Source of the DNA: Clostridiales bacterium
Lineage (GTDB): Bacteria > Bacillota > Clostridia > Oscillospirales > Acutalibacteraceae
Assembly: GCA_022800315.1 (NCBI GenBank)
Contig: JAAWQC010000003.1
Span: forward strand, 1 to 64,000
Direction of reading: 5' to 3'
DNA length: 64,000 bases
This document shows, piece after piece, positions 49,520 to 64,000 of this stretch (position 1 is the stretch's first letter; each line of letters opens with the position of its first letter). Both the position numbers and the translations under genes were made by a program. Below the pieces are notes generated by a model. The model was not told the origin of the DNA, made no database searches, and worked only from the letters and a program-made list of their open reading frames with translations.

Positions 49520-51296
49520 GGGGCTTACCTCCCTTCACGGAGACTGCGGCGGCCGCCACGGCCGGGCCCTCGTCCTCGAGGTCGTTTTGCAGCAGGTAGG
49601 TTTCTCGGTAGTAGCCCGGCCGACGGATCAGTTCGTCATGGGTGCCGTGCTCCGCGATCCTGCCGTCCTTCAGGACAAGGATCTGGTCCGCGTCCTTCAC
49701 CGAGCTGATACGCTGGGCGATGATGATCTTGGTGCAGTGATAAGGCAGGCGCTTCAGCTGTTTTTGTATGTAGGATTCGGTCTCCATATCCAGGGCAGAG
49801 GTGGTATCGTCCAGCACCAGGATCGACGGCTTCACCGCCATGGCGCGAGCCAGGGCGATCCGCTGCTTTTGCCCGCCGGACAGGCCCACCCCCCGTTCGC
49901 CCACGATGGTGTCATAGCCCTCGGGCATCTTCTCCACAAATTCGTCGGCGTCGGCGCGGCGGGCGAAATCCTTCGCCTCCTCCACGGACAGGGCGGGGTC
50001 ACCGAAGGCGATGTTCCCCTCCACCGTATCGGAAAAGAGGAACACATCCTGGGTCGCGGCGCCGATATGGCGGCGGAGGTCATTCAGCTGCCACAGCCGT
50101 ACGTCGCAGTCGTCCACCAGCACGGTCCCCTTCTGCGGGTCGTAAAAGCGGGCCAGCAGCTGGGTCAGAGTGGTCTTCCCCGATCCGGTGGGGCCCATGA
50201 CCGCCAGCGTCTGTCCCGGCTCCACCGTGAAGCTGATATCCTCCAGCACCCTCACCGGCCCATGGGAGAAGGAGACTCCGCGGAACTCGATCTTCCCGCG
50301 GGAACGCGGGTGAGGCAGGGCGTCGGGCCGGTCGGCGATCAACGGTCTGGAATAGTAGACCTCGATGATCTTGTTGGCCGAAGCGCCGAACCGCTGCAAA
50401 TCGTTGATCAGGGTGCCCAGGTTGCGCATGGGATTGGACAGCGCCCACGACAGCGAGGTGAAGATGGACAGCTCGCCCGCTGTGATCTCCCCCAGCATGA
50501 TGAAGGCGCCGCCCACAAAGATGGTGATCACGGTCATGGCATTGGCCAGCACCTCCATAAACGGGTAAAAGGTCAGCCACAGCTTGTTGATATCGAGGTT
50601 GGCGTCCCGATACCGCCGGTTGCACTGCTCGAACCGTTTCTTCTCGTGCTCCTCCCGTGCGAAGGCCTTGACCACCCGGTTGCCCGCGATATTCTCCTGC
50701 GCCGCGGTGTTTAGGTCGGCCAGGCGCTCCCGCATGCCGATGAACTTCGCCCGGGATTTTTTCTTGTACAGGCCGGTGACGATCAGCAGGAGCGGGGCCA
50801 CCGCCGCCAGCGTCAGGGTCAGCTTCCAGCTGATGGTGAAGAACAGTATCAGGGTGGAAACGAACATGACCACGCAGTCGCACACCTGGTAGCACAGGTA
50901 GGCGACAAAGTGACGGCACCAGTCCAGATCGGCGGACAGCCGCGTCATCAGGTCCCCTGTCCGGTTGCGGTCAAAAAACCGCAGCTCCTGATATTGGAGC
51001 ACCTTGAACAGATGGACCCGCAGGTTATAGGTCATCTCCTGGGACGACCATTCGAAAAACATAATCATCAGGTACCGCAGCCCGATGCGCAGGCACTGTA
51101 CCACCAGCATGGCGGCCAGGATGCCGATCAGGGGATCGGGATTCTGCGCCACAATAACCTTGTCGATCAGCTCGGAGGTCAGTGTGGGATTGATCAGCAG
51201 CATGGTGCTGGTAAAGGCGGACAGAACCATCGCCGCCACGAACTGCACCCGCTGCTTGTGTCCGATATTTTTCCATAGCCAACGGATTTGGAACAT
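49506..51296 (-). CDS. ABC exporter half-transporter with degenerate ATPase site
   Basis: A 596-residue fused membrane-ATPase subunit: six membrane helices (about 16-315), Walker A GPTGSGKTTL, Q-loop HIGAATQDVFLF, perfect signature GLSGGQKQRIALARAM, Walker B ILVLDDTTSALD (Asp in place of the catalytic Glu) and H-loop KIIIAQRISSV (Gln for His). These two changes, combined with the LSQGQ signature of the partner, predict one degenerate and one active ATP site, the typical pattern of heterodimeric type IV exporters. AGGAGG lies ahead of the ATG. A promoter is seen about 125 bases upstream. Confidence 0.93.
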   Translation of the reverse strand: MFQIRWLWKNIGHKQRVQFVAAMVLSAFTSTMLLINPTLTSELIDKVIVAQNPDPLIGILAAMLVVQCLRIGLRYLMIMFFEWSSQEMTYNLRVHLFKVLQYQELRFFDRNRTGDLMTRLSADLDWCRHFVAYLCYQVCDCVVMFVSTLILFFTISWKLTLTLAAVAPLLLIVTGLYKKKSRAKFIGMRERLADLNTAAQENIAGNRVVKAFAREEHEKKRFEQCNRRYRDANLDINKLWLTFYPFMEVLANAMTVITIFVGGAFIMLGEITAGELSIFTSLSWALSNPMRNLGTLINDLQRFGASANKIIEVYYSRPLIADRPDALPHPRSRGKIEFRGVSFSHGPVRVLEDISFTVEPGQTLAVMGPTGSGKTTLTQLLARFYDPQKGTVLVDDCDVRLWQLNDLRRHIGAATQDVFLFSDTVEGNIAFGDPALSVEEAKDFARRADADEFVEKMPEGYDTIVGERGVGLSGGQKQRIALARAMAVKPSILVLDDTTSALDMETESYIQKQLKRLPYHCTKIIIAQRISSVKDADQILVLKDGRIAEHGTHDELIRRPGYYRETYLLQNDLEDEGPAVAAAAVSVKGGKPHGEE

Positions 51297-51419
51297 ACCT
51301 CCACCTCCTCATAGCGGTGAATTACCGAGGGCGCGCAGCCGCGTGCGCCCTCTGTTTTTTTCTTGTTCAGCCGGGCTTTAGAGAAAGTCCCGGAACGACG
51401 CCGACCAAACGTATTCCCC

Positions 51420-51447
51420 ATTATAGCGCCTGTTTTTTGTTTGTCTA
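51420..51447 (-). promoter_or_regulatory. Promoter of the ABC exporter operon
   Basis: Minus strand TAGACA, 16-base spacer, TATAAT. Confidence 0.65.
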
Positions 51448-51584
51448 CCCTGTTTGGAAAATTATTTGGGATTTTTGAAAAGAAATGTTTTGTGCCGCTG
51501 TATTATTCCATTTCCTTCTTTTTTGAGGAATCCGCTTCCCAGTGGTTTATCGTGAACCGGCTCGCAGAAACCCGATTTCTATAT

Positions 51585-51628
51585 AAAAACGAGCATCGGA
51601 GAAGTCAATCTCCGGTGCTCGTTTTATA
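51585..51628 (-). terminator. Terminator of the XRE gene at 51.7 kb
   Basis: On the minus strand, an AAACGAGCAC-CGGAG stem followed by TTTTTATAT; it also has T residues on the plus side. Confidence 0.8.
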
Positions 51629-51692
51629 GTTTATGGACAACTGCCCACGGCCACACTATTGATTCATTATGGATAGCAGAATTTAACGACGT

Positions 51693-51923
51693 TTAATCCT
51701 CTTCCAACAGTTTGCCCGGTGATATGCCGAGGACATCCGCCATTTTAAAAAGTGTTTCCAATGATACGCCTCTTATCGTGCCCGTGCCTTCTACTTGAGC
51801 AAGAAAATTTACGCTTTTTCCTATCTTTTCAGCGAAAACCTCTTGAGTATATCCAGCCTTCTTGCGAAAATATGCAATTTTCAATCCCATCATCAAATAT
51901 CGCTCAGGATAATCCGTTTTCAC
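51693..51923 (-). CDS. Small XRE-type regulator
   Basis: A 76-residue single helix-turn-helix domain (GLKIAYFRKKAGYTQEVFAE, SVNFLAQVEGTGTIRGVSLE). GTG start (MKTDYPERY) with GGGAG eight bases upstream. AT-richer than its neighbours. The targets are unknown; no gene is adjacent in an operon. Confidence 0.85.
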   Translation of the reverse strand: MKTDYPERYLMMGLKIAYFRKKAGYTQEVFAEKIGKSVNFLAQVEGTGTIRGVSLETLFKMADVLGISPGKLLEED

Positions 51924-52427
51924 GGCATCACTCCCTTTTCTTTCTATGCTACCAATAATCTCATTAAAATATAATTGCTTTCTATAGGTTAATTATTGAC
52001 TTATAGTAAATGTTATGGTAGTGTATAAAAAGATAGGAATTATTATATAGAGTTTCTTTTTTCTCTGTCTTGCTCCGCAGGCACAGCTTTCTTTACGAAA
52101 AGAAAGCTGTGGGAAAGAATCGTCAGGGGGAACCTTTCAAACGGGTTCCCCCCTGAACCCCCTCCCCACCATGACCAGAGGCTACGCCTCTGGACTTCTG
52201 CTGGTCAAAAAAAGCAATAATCAAAGGTCGATCAGCCATCTGCGCGGTCAATAACGCGTTCCTTGCGATTATCGGGGGATTCTCAAGGGGGCGCGCTATA
52301 AACTCGTTGGACAACAACCGGCGCGCCTCCTTGAGTCCCTTTTGACTACTTTTCGGCGATTCGAAAAGTAGTCGCCGCGCCGCGCGGGCGCACTGAAAAT
52401 CGAAAACATAAAAACGGTGGTGATCCT
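51924..52427. other. Intergenic DNA with repeat and hairpins
   Basis: AT-rich left part, then repeat copy 2 (52068-52210), a GACTACTTTTC/GAAAAGTAGTC hairpin (about 52345-52374) and GC-rich CGCCGCGCCGCGCG. No gene is supported before the 61-residue Cys-rich gene. Confidence 0.55.
52068..52210 (+). repeat. Dispersed intergenic repeat, copy 2
   Basis: Begins TTGCTCCGCAGGCACAG (with hairpin GCTTTCTTT/AAAGAAAGC), then GGGAAAGA, AACCTTTCAAACGGGTT, GAACCCCCTCCCC, and GACCAGAGGC with a small hairpin and CTGGTC. It matches copy 1 at 32349-32592 (minus) in order and in most of its blocks; copy 1 has an extra middle part. Confidence 0.6.
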
Positions 52428-52613
52428 ATGGAATGTGAAAACACCTTTTGTATCTATTGGGCAGACGAAGAATGCACCCTGAAAACCATTGCCTTGGATG
52501 ATCGCGGCTGTTGTCAGGAATGCCTGTATATTCGGCTGACGGATCACGAGTTGGAGCAATACCGTGATAAAACCATTCGTTACTATGATAGGAAATATGA
52601 CCATTGGGAATGA
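52428..52613 (+). CDS. Small Cys-rich protein
   Basis: A 61-residue protein with MECENTFCIYWADEECTLKT and RGCCQECLYIRLTD, six Cys in pairs, probably a metal-binding fold. I recall similar short proteins in many Clostridia but cannot name the family. The ribosome site (GGTGGTG) is weak. Confidence 0.6.
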   Translation: MECENTFCIYWADEECTLKTIALDDRGCCQECLYIRLTDHELEQYRDKTIRYYDRKYDHWE

Positions 52614-52650
52614 CGAAAGGACAGAAAGGCTATCCATCTTTAAATCCCAT

Positions 52651-52693
52651 TAAAAAACACCGGCGTGTCTGGAAATCCAGACACGCCGGTGTT
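52651..52693 (-). terminator. Terminator of the tuf gene
   Basis: On the minus strand, a 17-bp stem AACACCGGCGTGTCTGG with a four-base loop, then TTTTTTAAT. Confidence 0.93.
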
Positions 52694-52724
52694 ATCAGAT
52701 CTAACGATTCAAGTCAATTCCCGA

Positions 52725-53927
<1,203 letters not shown>

Positions 53928-54047
53928 TGTGGATATCCTCCTTTTATAAACGCAATTTTTGTTTACATAAACTGGCTAAAACCCATTCTAACAAGTCCTG
54001 CGGCGGATTTCAAGGCTTTTGCGGTAAAATCCGTCAGACAAAACAGG

Positions 54048-56132
54048 TTAGTCCTCCGGGCGGGAGCGCTTGGAGATGATCGTCTCCGAAATGCTCTTGG
54101 GCAGCTCGGAATAATGGCTGGGCTCCATGCTGTACTGGCCGCGGCCCTGAGTGCGGGAGCGCAGGTCGGTAGCGTATCCGAACATCTCGGACAGCGGAAC
54201 CTGAGCGGTGATCTCCTGGGCGCCGGTGATAGCTTCCATGCCCTGGATCATACCGCGGCGGGAGTTCAGGTCGCCGATAACGTCGCCCATGTATTCCTCG
54301 GGGACGATGACGACCACCTTCATGATCGGCTCCAGCAGAACCGGGTCCGCTTTTCGCATGGCCTCCTTGAAGGCCATGGAACCGGCGATCTTAAACGCCA
54401 TTTCAGAGGAGTCGACCTCGTGGTACGAACCGTCGTACAGCGTGACCTTCACGTCGACGACGTTGTAGCCGGCGAGAACGCCCGACTGCATGGCACCCTG
54501 GATACCCTGATCGACAGCGGGGATATACTCCTTCGGGATGGCACCGCCGACGACGGCGTTGACGAATTCGTAACCCTTGCCCACCTCGTTGGGCTCCAGC
54601 TTGATCTTGACGTGGCCGTACTGGCCGCGGCCGCCGGACTGGCGGGCGTATTTGTGGTCCACATCCGCCAGCTTGCGTACGGTTTCCTTGTAGGCAACCT
54701 GCGGGGCGCCGACATTGGCTTCCACCTTGAACTCGCGGAGCAGACGGTCGACGATGATCTCCAGATGGAGCTCGCCCATACCGGCGATGATGGTCTGGCC
54801 GGTCTCCTCATCGGTGTAAGTGCGGAAAGTCGGGTCCTCTTCGGCCAGCTTTGCCAGCGCGACGCCCATTTTTTCCTGGCCGGCCTTGGTCTTCGGCTCG
54901 ATAGCCACGCGGATAACCGGCTCGGGGAATTCCATGGACTCGAGGATAACCGGGTTCTTTTCATCGCACAGGGAATCACCGGTGGTGGTATTCTTCAGTC
55001 CCACGGCGGCGGCAATATCGCCGGCGTAAACAACCTCGATATCCTTCCGGTGGTTCGAATGCATCTGCAGGATACGGCCCAGGCGCTCGGTGTTGTTCTT
55101 GTTGGCGTTGAACACCGCAGAACCGGCGGCCACCGTGCCGGAATACACGCGGAAGAAGCACAGCTTGCCCACGAACGGGTCGGTGGCAATCTTGAACGCC
55201 AGCGCCGCGAAGGGTTCGGTGTCGGACGAATGGCGCTCCACCTCTTCCTCGGTATCGGGGTTGATACCCTTTATAGCGGGAACATCGGTGGGAGAGGGCA
55301 TAAAGTCCACGATGGCGTCCAGCAGCTTCTGCACGCCCTTGTTCTTGTAGGACGTGCCGCAGGTGACGGGAACCATGTTGTTGGCAAGGGTCGCCTTACG
55401 GATACAGGACTTGATCTCGTCAATGGTCAGCTCTTCGCCAGCGAAGTATTTCTCCATCAGGGCGTCGTCCTGTTCGGCGACCGCCTCGATGAGGGCGTCG
55501 TGGTATTCCTGCGCCTTGTCCTTCATGTCGTCGGGAATATCCTCTACACGGATATCCTTGCCCACGTCGTCGTAATAGACATAGGCCTTCATCTCCACCA
55601 GGTCGATGATACCCTTGAAGGTATCCTCAGCGCCGATGGGCAGCTGGATCGGGACGGCGTTGCACTTGAGCCGTTCCTTCATCATCATGACCACGCGATA
55701 AAAATCGGCGCCCATGATGTCCATCTTGTTGACATAGGCCATACGCGGGACCTGATATTTATCAGCCTGGCGCCAAACGGTCTCAGACTGAGGCTCGACG
55801 CCGCCCTTGGCGCAGAAAACGGTGACCGAACCGTCGAGGACGCGGAGCGAACGCTCCACCTCCACGGTGAAGTCCACGTGGCCGGGGGTGTCGATGATGT
55901 TGATGCGGTGGTCTTTCCAGAAACAGGTGGTGGCGGCGGAGGTGATGGTGATACCACGCTCCTGTTCCTGCGCCATCCAGTCCATAGTGGCGGCGCCGTC
56001 GTGGGTTTCGCCGAGCTTATGGTTGATGCCGGTATAAAACAGGATACGTTCGGTCGTCGTGGTTTTACCCGCGTCGATGTGCGCCATGATACCGATGTTT
56101 CTGGTAAGCTCCAGGGGTACTTGCCTTGCCAT
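54048..56132 (-). CDS. fusA: Elongation factor G
   Basis: A 694-residue translocation GTPase. G1 [16 protein letters not shown]2 [12 protein letters not shown]3 [21 protein letters not shown]4 [11 protein letters not shown]. The domain IV motif [22 protein letters not shown] at the end (seen as [13 protein letters not shown] and SKRSRPED) and [14 protein letters not shown] agree with EF-G. Normal length. Upstream is rpsG, downstream tuf. Confidence 0.98.
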   Translation of the reverse strand: MARQVPLELTRNIGIMAHIDAGKTTTTERILFYTGINHKLGETHDGAATMDWMAQEQERGITITSAATTCFWKDHRINIIDTPGHVDFTVEVERSLRVLDGSVTVFCAKGGVEPQSETVWRQADKYQVPRMAYVNKMDIMGADFYRVVMMMKERLKCNAVPIQLPIGAEDTFKGIIDLVEMKAYVYYDDVGKDIRVEDIPDDMKDKAQEYHDALIEAVAEQDDALMEKYFAGEELTIDEIKSCIRKATLANNMVPVTCGTSYKNKGVQKLLDAIVDFMPSPTDVPAIKGINPDTEEEVERHSSDTEPFAALAFKIATDPFVGKLCFFRVYSGTVAAGSAVFNANKNNTERLGRILQMHSNHRKDIEVVYAGDIAAAVGLKNTTTGDSLCDEKNPVILESMEFPEPVIRVAIEPKTKAGQEKMGVALAKLAEEDPTFRTYTDEETGQTIIAGMGELHLEIIVDRLLREFKVEANVGAPQVAYKETVRKLADVDHKYARQSGGRGQYGHVKIKLEPNEVGKGYEFVNAVVGGAIPKEYIPAVDQGIQGAMQSGVLAGYNVVDVKVTLYDGSYHEVDSSEMAFKIAGSMAFKEAMRKADPVLLEPIMKVVVIVPEEYMGDVIGDLNSRRGMIQGMEAITGAQEITAQVPLSEMFGYATDLRSRTQGRGQYSMEPSHYSELPKSISETIISKRSRPED

Positions 56133-56326
56133 GAATGTCCTCCTAACTATCCAAACGCGGCGGCAGCGGGGCTGCTGCCGCGCTGGGAAATGACGGGCCC
56201 AACGCCCCTCATATCAAAAAGGTGTAAAACGGGCATCGCATCCGCCTTTTCGGATACGAGGGGTGAAACGCCGGGAAAGCGATTTCCCGGCGTTTCCTTA
56301 CATGAGCGCCGGTCGATGTTGTGAGT
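56133..56326. other. rpsG-fusA intergenic hairpins
   Basis: Two hairpins: GCGGCGGCAGC/GCTGCTGCCGC (about 56158-56183) and GAAACGCCGGGAAA/TTTCCCGGCGTTTC (56265-56296). Neither has a T run; they may control differential expression within the cluster. No gene. Confidence 0.55.
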
Positions 56327-56797
56327 TTACCACCTGTAATGGGCAAAGGCGCGGTTGGCCTCGGCCATCTTGTGCGTATCCTCGCGCTTCTTCGCCGCGC
56401 CGCCGTTGCCGGCAACGGCGTCCATGATCTCAGCGGCCAGGCGCTCTCTCATGGTCCGTTCCGAACGGGAGCGGGAATAGGCGGTCATCCACCGCAGACC
56501 CAGGGTCTGACGGCGTTCCGGGCGCACTTCCATCGGCACCTGGTAGGTTGCGCCGCCGACACGGCGGGCCTTGACCTCCAGCTCGGGCATGACGTTTTCC
56601 ATCGCCTGCTCAAAAACCTCCAGGGGGTCCTTTTCGGTTTTTTCACGGATGATGTCGAACGCACCGTAGACGATTTTCTGGGCTACGCCCCTCTTGCCGT
56701 CTACCATGATGTTGTTGATGAGTCTGGTTACCAGTTTGGAATTGTAAAGCGGGTCAGGCAAAACATCGCGTTTTGCTACGGAACCTCTTCTCGGCAC
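56327..56797 (-). CDS. rpsG: 30S ribosomal protein S7
   Basis: A 156-residue primary 16S rRNA-binding protein of the 30S head. [40 protein letters not shown], and [10 protein letters not shown] at the end are diagnostic. I use the GTG at 56797 (AAGGAGGG upstream), which gives the family's usual start and length; an in-frame ATG 11 codons earlier lacks a ribosome site. Confidence 0.97.
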   Translation of the reverse strand: MPRRGSVAKRDVLPDPLYNSKLVTRLINNIMVDGKRGVAQKIVYGAFDIIREKTEKDPLEVFEQAMENVMPELEVKARRVGGATYQVPMEVRPERRQTLGLRWMTAYSRSRSERTMRERLAAEIMDAVAGNGGAAKKREDTHKMAEANRAFAHYRW

Positions 56798-56999
56798 TTT
56801 ACTTCCCTCCTTCACATAATATGAATTCACAGGTACTCGAAAGACACCTGCCGCCCGTCATGGACAGACGGCCCCCCGCCCGCGTGATAACGGGCGGATT
56901 TCTCCCGTCGGCCGCACAGAGGCCCTCTATATCAATAGAAAGCCGCCGCCGCGGTTTCGGCAAACCGTAAACCGCGTTCCAGCCGCATTTGAAATTGTC

Positions 57000-57428
57000 T
57001 TACTTCTTGGCCGCTCCGGCCTTGGGACGCTTGGCGCCGTACTTGGAACGGGCCTGCATACGGCCGGAAACACCCTGCGCATCGAGGGTGCCGCGGACGA
57101 TGTGGTAACGGGTACCAGGCAGGTCCTTGACACGGCCGCCGCGGATCAGAACCACGCTGTGCTCCTGCAGGTTGTGGCCTTCGCCGGGAATGTAGGACGT
57201 AACCTCAATTCCGTTGGACAGACGCACACGGGCGACCTTACGCAGAGCCGAGTTCGGCTTCTTCGGGGTCGACGTTTTCACCACGGTGCACACGCCGCGC
57301 TTCTGGGGAGAGTTCTGGTCGATCGGAATGCGTTTTTTGGAGTTCCACCCCTTCAGCAGAGCCGGAGCCTTCGCCTTCTTCTCCATGACCTTTCTTCCCT
57401 TGCGTACGAGCTGGTTAAAGGTAGGCAA
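57000..57428 (-). CDS. rpsL: 30S ribosomal protein S12
   Basis: A 142-residue decoding-centre protein. [12 protein letters not shown] start, [56 protein letters not shown]. The Lys in TPKKPNS and the Lys in RVKDLPG (streptomycin positions) are the wild-type residues, so no classical streptomycin-resistance change is seen. Confidence 0.98.
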   Translation of the reverse strand: MPTFNQLVRKGRKVMEKKAKAPALLKGWNSKKRIPIDQNSPQKRGVCTVVKTSTPKKPNSALRKVARVRLSNGIEVTSYIPGEGHNLQEHSVVLIRGGRVKDLPGTRYHIVRGTLDAQGVSGRMQARSKYGAKRPKAGAAKK

Positions 57429-57510
57429 TCATAACACCTCCTGTATATAGAATATATCCAAAGGAGCGTTCCCTGAAGGGGAACCCTCCCTGAGACCAAA
57501 ATAAAAAGGA

Positions 57511-57777
57511 TTATCCGGGCTTCATCTCCGCGGCGGCCGCGCAGCGGACCTTCAGTCCACACTGCGCGCCCAATGCCTTCATGGTGGGGACCGTGACGAT
57601 CTCCACCCCGGCTGAACGGGCGGCCTCCTCTACCGTACGGGTCAAAGGCACGCCCTCCCCCGTTCCGTGACGGCGGTCCTCCCCCGCATCCCCCGCGATG
57701 AAAACGCGGACGGCCCGCCCCTCCCGAAGGGCGCGGAGCGTTTCGCGGACACCGGGACACATCCGGGGATTGGACAT
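57511..57777 (-). CDS. L7Ae/L30e-type ribosomal protein (YbxF-like)
   Basis: An 88-residue K-turn RNA-binding protein. VRETLRALREGRAVRVFIAG at the front and TVPTMKALGAQCGLKVRCAA at the end are typical of the L7Ae/L30e/Gadd45 fold. Its place between rpoC and rpsL is the same as that of ybxF in Bacillus. It has an Arg/Gly-rich insertion (GEDRRHGTGEGVPL). The ATG at 57777 is preceded by GAGGTG eight bases away; a GTG three codons earlier is less likely. Confidence 0.88.
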   Translation of the reverse strand: MSNPRMCPGVRETLRALREGRAVRVFIAGDAGEDRRHGTGEGVPLTRTVEEAARSAGVEIVTVPTMKALGAQCGLKVRCAAAAEMKPG

Positions 57778-57927
57778 ACGCGTCACCTCATAAAGTCGGC
57801 TGAGTCCCGTCCCGGAGCCAGCCGGGACGGGAAATATTCAACCAAAACAGCGCCCGCGCCGGAATTGCCGGCATTTTTGGGGGACAAGTCCGCCGCAACG
57901 CACACCGGGCCTAGTTTACCACCGCTG

Positions 57928-61686
<3,759 letters not shown>

Positions 61687-61701
61687 TTACGTCGGTCTGC
61701 C

Positions 61702-64000
<2,299 letters not shown>

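Larger units (their letters stand above)
51297..51692. other. Leader of the ABC operon and intergenic DNA
   Basis: It holds the operon promoter (51420-51447), a GAGGGCGC/GCGCCCTC hairpin (about 51327-51352) in the 5' leader with a T run on the plus side, and the XRE terminator at 51585-51628. No gene seen. Confidence 0.6.

Noticed and set aside
51327-51360. Plus-strand terminator (GC-rich hairpin plus T run) in the ABC operon leader
   Set aside because: No plus-strand gene upstream needs it; kept only as a leader hairpin.

Overview
The window is a chromosomal segment of a GC-rich, endospore-forming member of the Clostridia, most likely Oscillospirales/Ruminococcaceae-like. The evidence is a SpoIIP peptidoglycan hydrolase, a BclB-like collagen-repeat spore-surface protein, a MinD gene directly followed by methylglyoxal synthase, Firmicutes-type SD sequences and promoters, YfmF/YfmH peptidases, and the order rpoB-rpoC-L7Ae-rpsL-rpsG-fusA-tuf. 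The taxonomic placement is inference from gene content, not from a search.

Layout. 0-11.4 kb is ordinary housekeeping: a MATE exporter, a riboflavin ECF S-component behind an FMN riboswitch, two lipoproteins, a COG2509 flavoprotein, an NCS2 purine permease, a radical SAM protein and pyridoxamine kinase behind a possible structured RNA leader, and a tRNA-dihydrouridine synthase. 11.4-14.1 kb has an XRE regulator, the collagen-like BclB protein and a Met-Glu-Val tRNA operon. 14.1-17.1 kb is an AT-rich accessory patch (DUF3788/DUF3795 protein, XRE-membrane regulator) bounded in part by imperfect direct repeats. 17.2-27.6 kb holds the most interesting block: an ECF sigma factor fused to a membrane anchor and extracytoplasmic domain, then a run of genes for an HD-GYP protein, a SipW-type signal peptidase, two TasA/CalY-like matrix proteins carrying Ig-like domains, an LPXTG-like SpaA-type pilin and a small membrane protein.

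27.7-32.3 kb carries mgsA, minD, spoIIP and small regulators. One of these is a 57-residue ribbon-helix-helix gene. 32.7-40.4 kb is a single giant cyclic-glucan-synthase-like protein that carries odd in-frame repeat insertions. 40.5-44.3 kb is yfmF-yfmH-lgt, followed by folD, an ECF sigma/membrane protein pair, an XRE gene divergent from a DUF6809 gene, and a heterodimeric ABC exporter with one degenerate ATP site. From 52.7 kb to the end, on the minus strand, lies the str/rpo cluster; rpoB runs off the right edge.

Working together: the 19.4-26.8 kb genes read as one surface-matrix assembly unit. The SipW-like peptidase should process the three exported proteins that share the TGTFAW-type signal. 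The pilin has its own cell-wall sorting signal, although no sortase is in the window. The divergent membrane sigma factor is a candidate sensor/regulator of the unit. A related pair of interspersed intergenic repeats (about 32.4 and 52.1 kb, opposite orientation) and many hairpin terminators fill the non-coding DNA.
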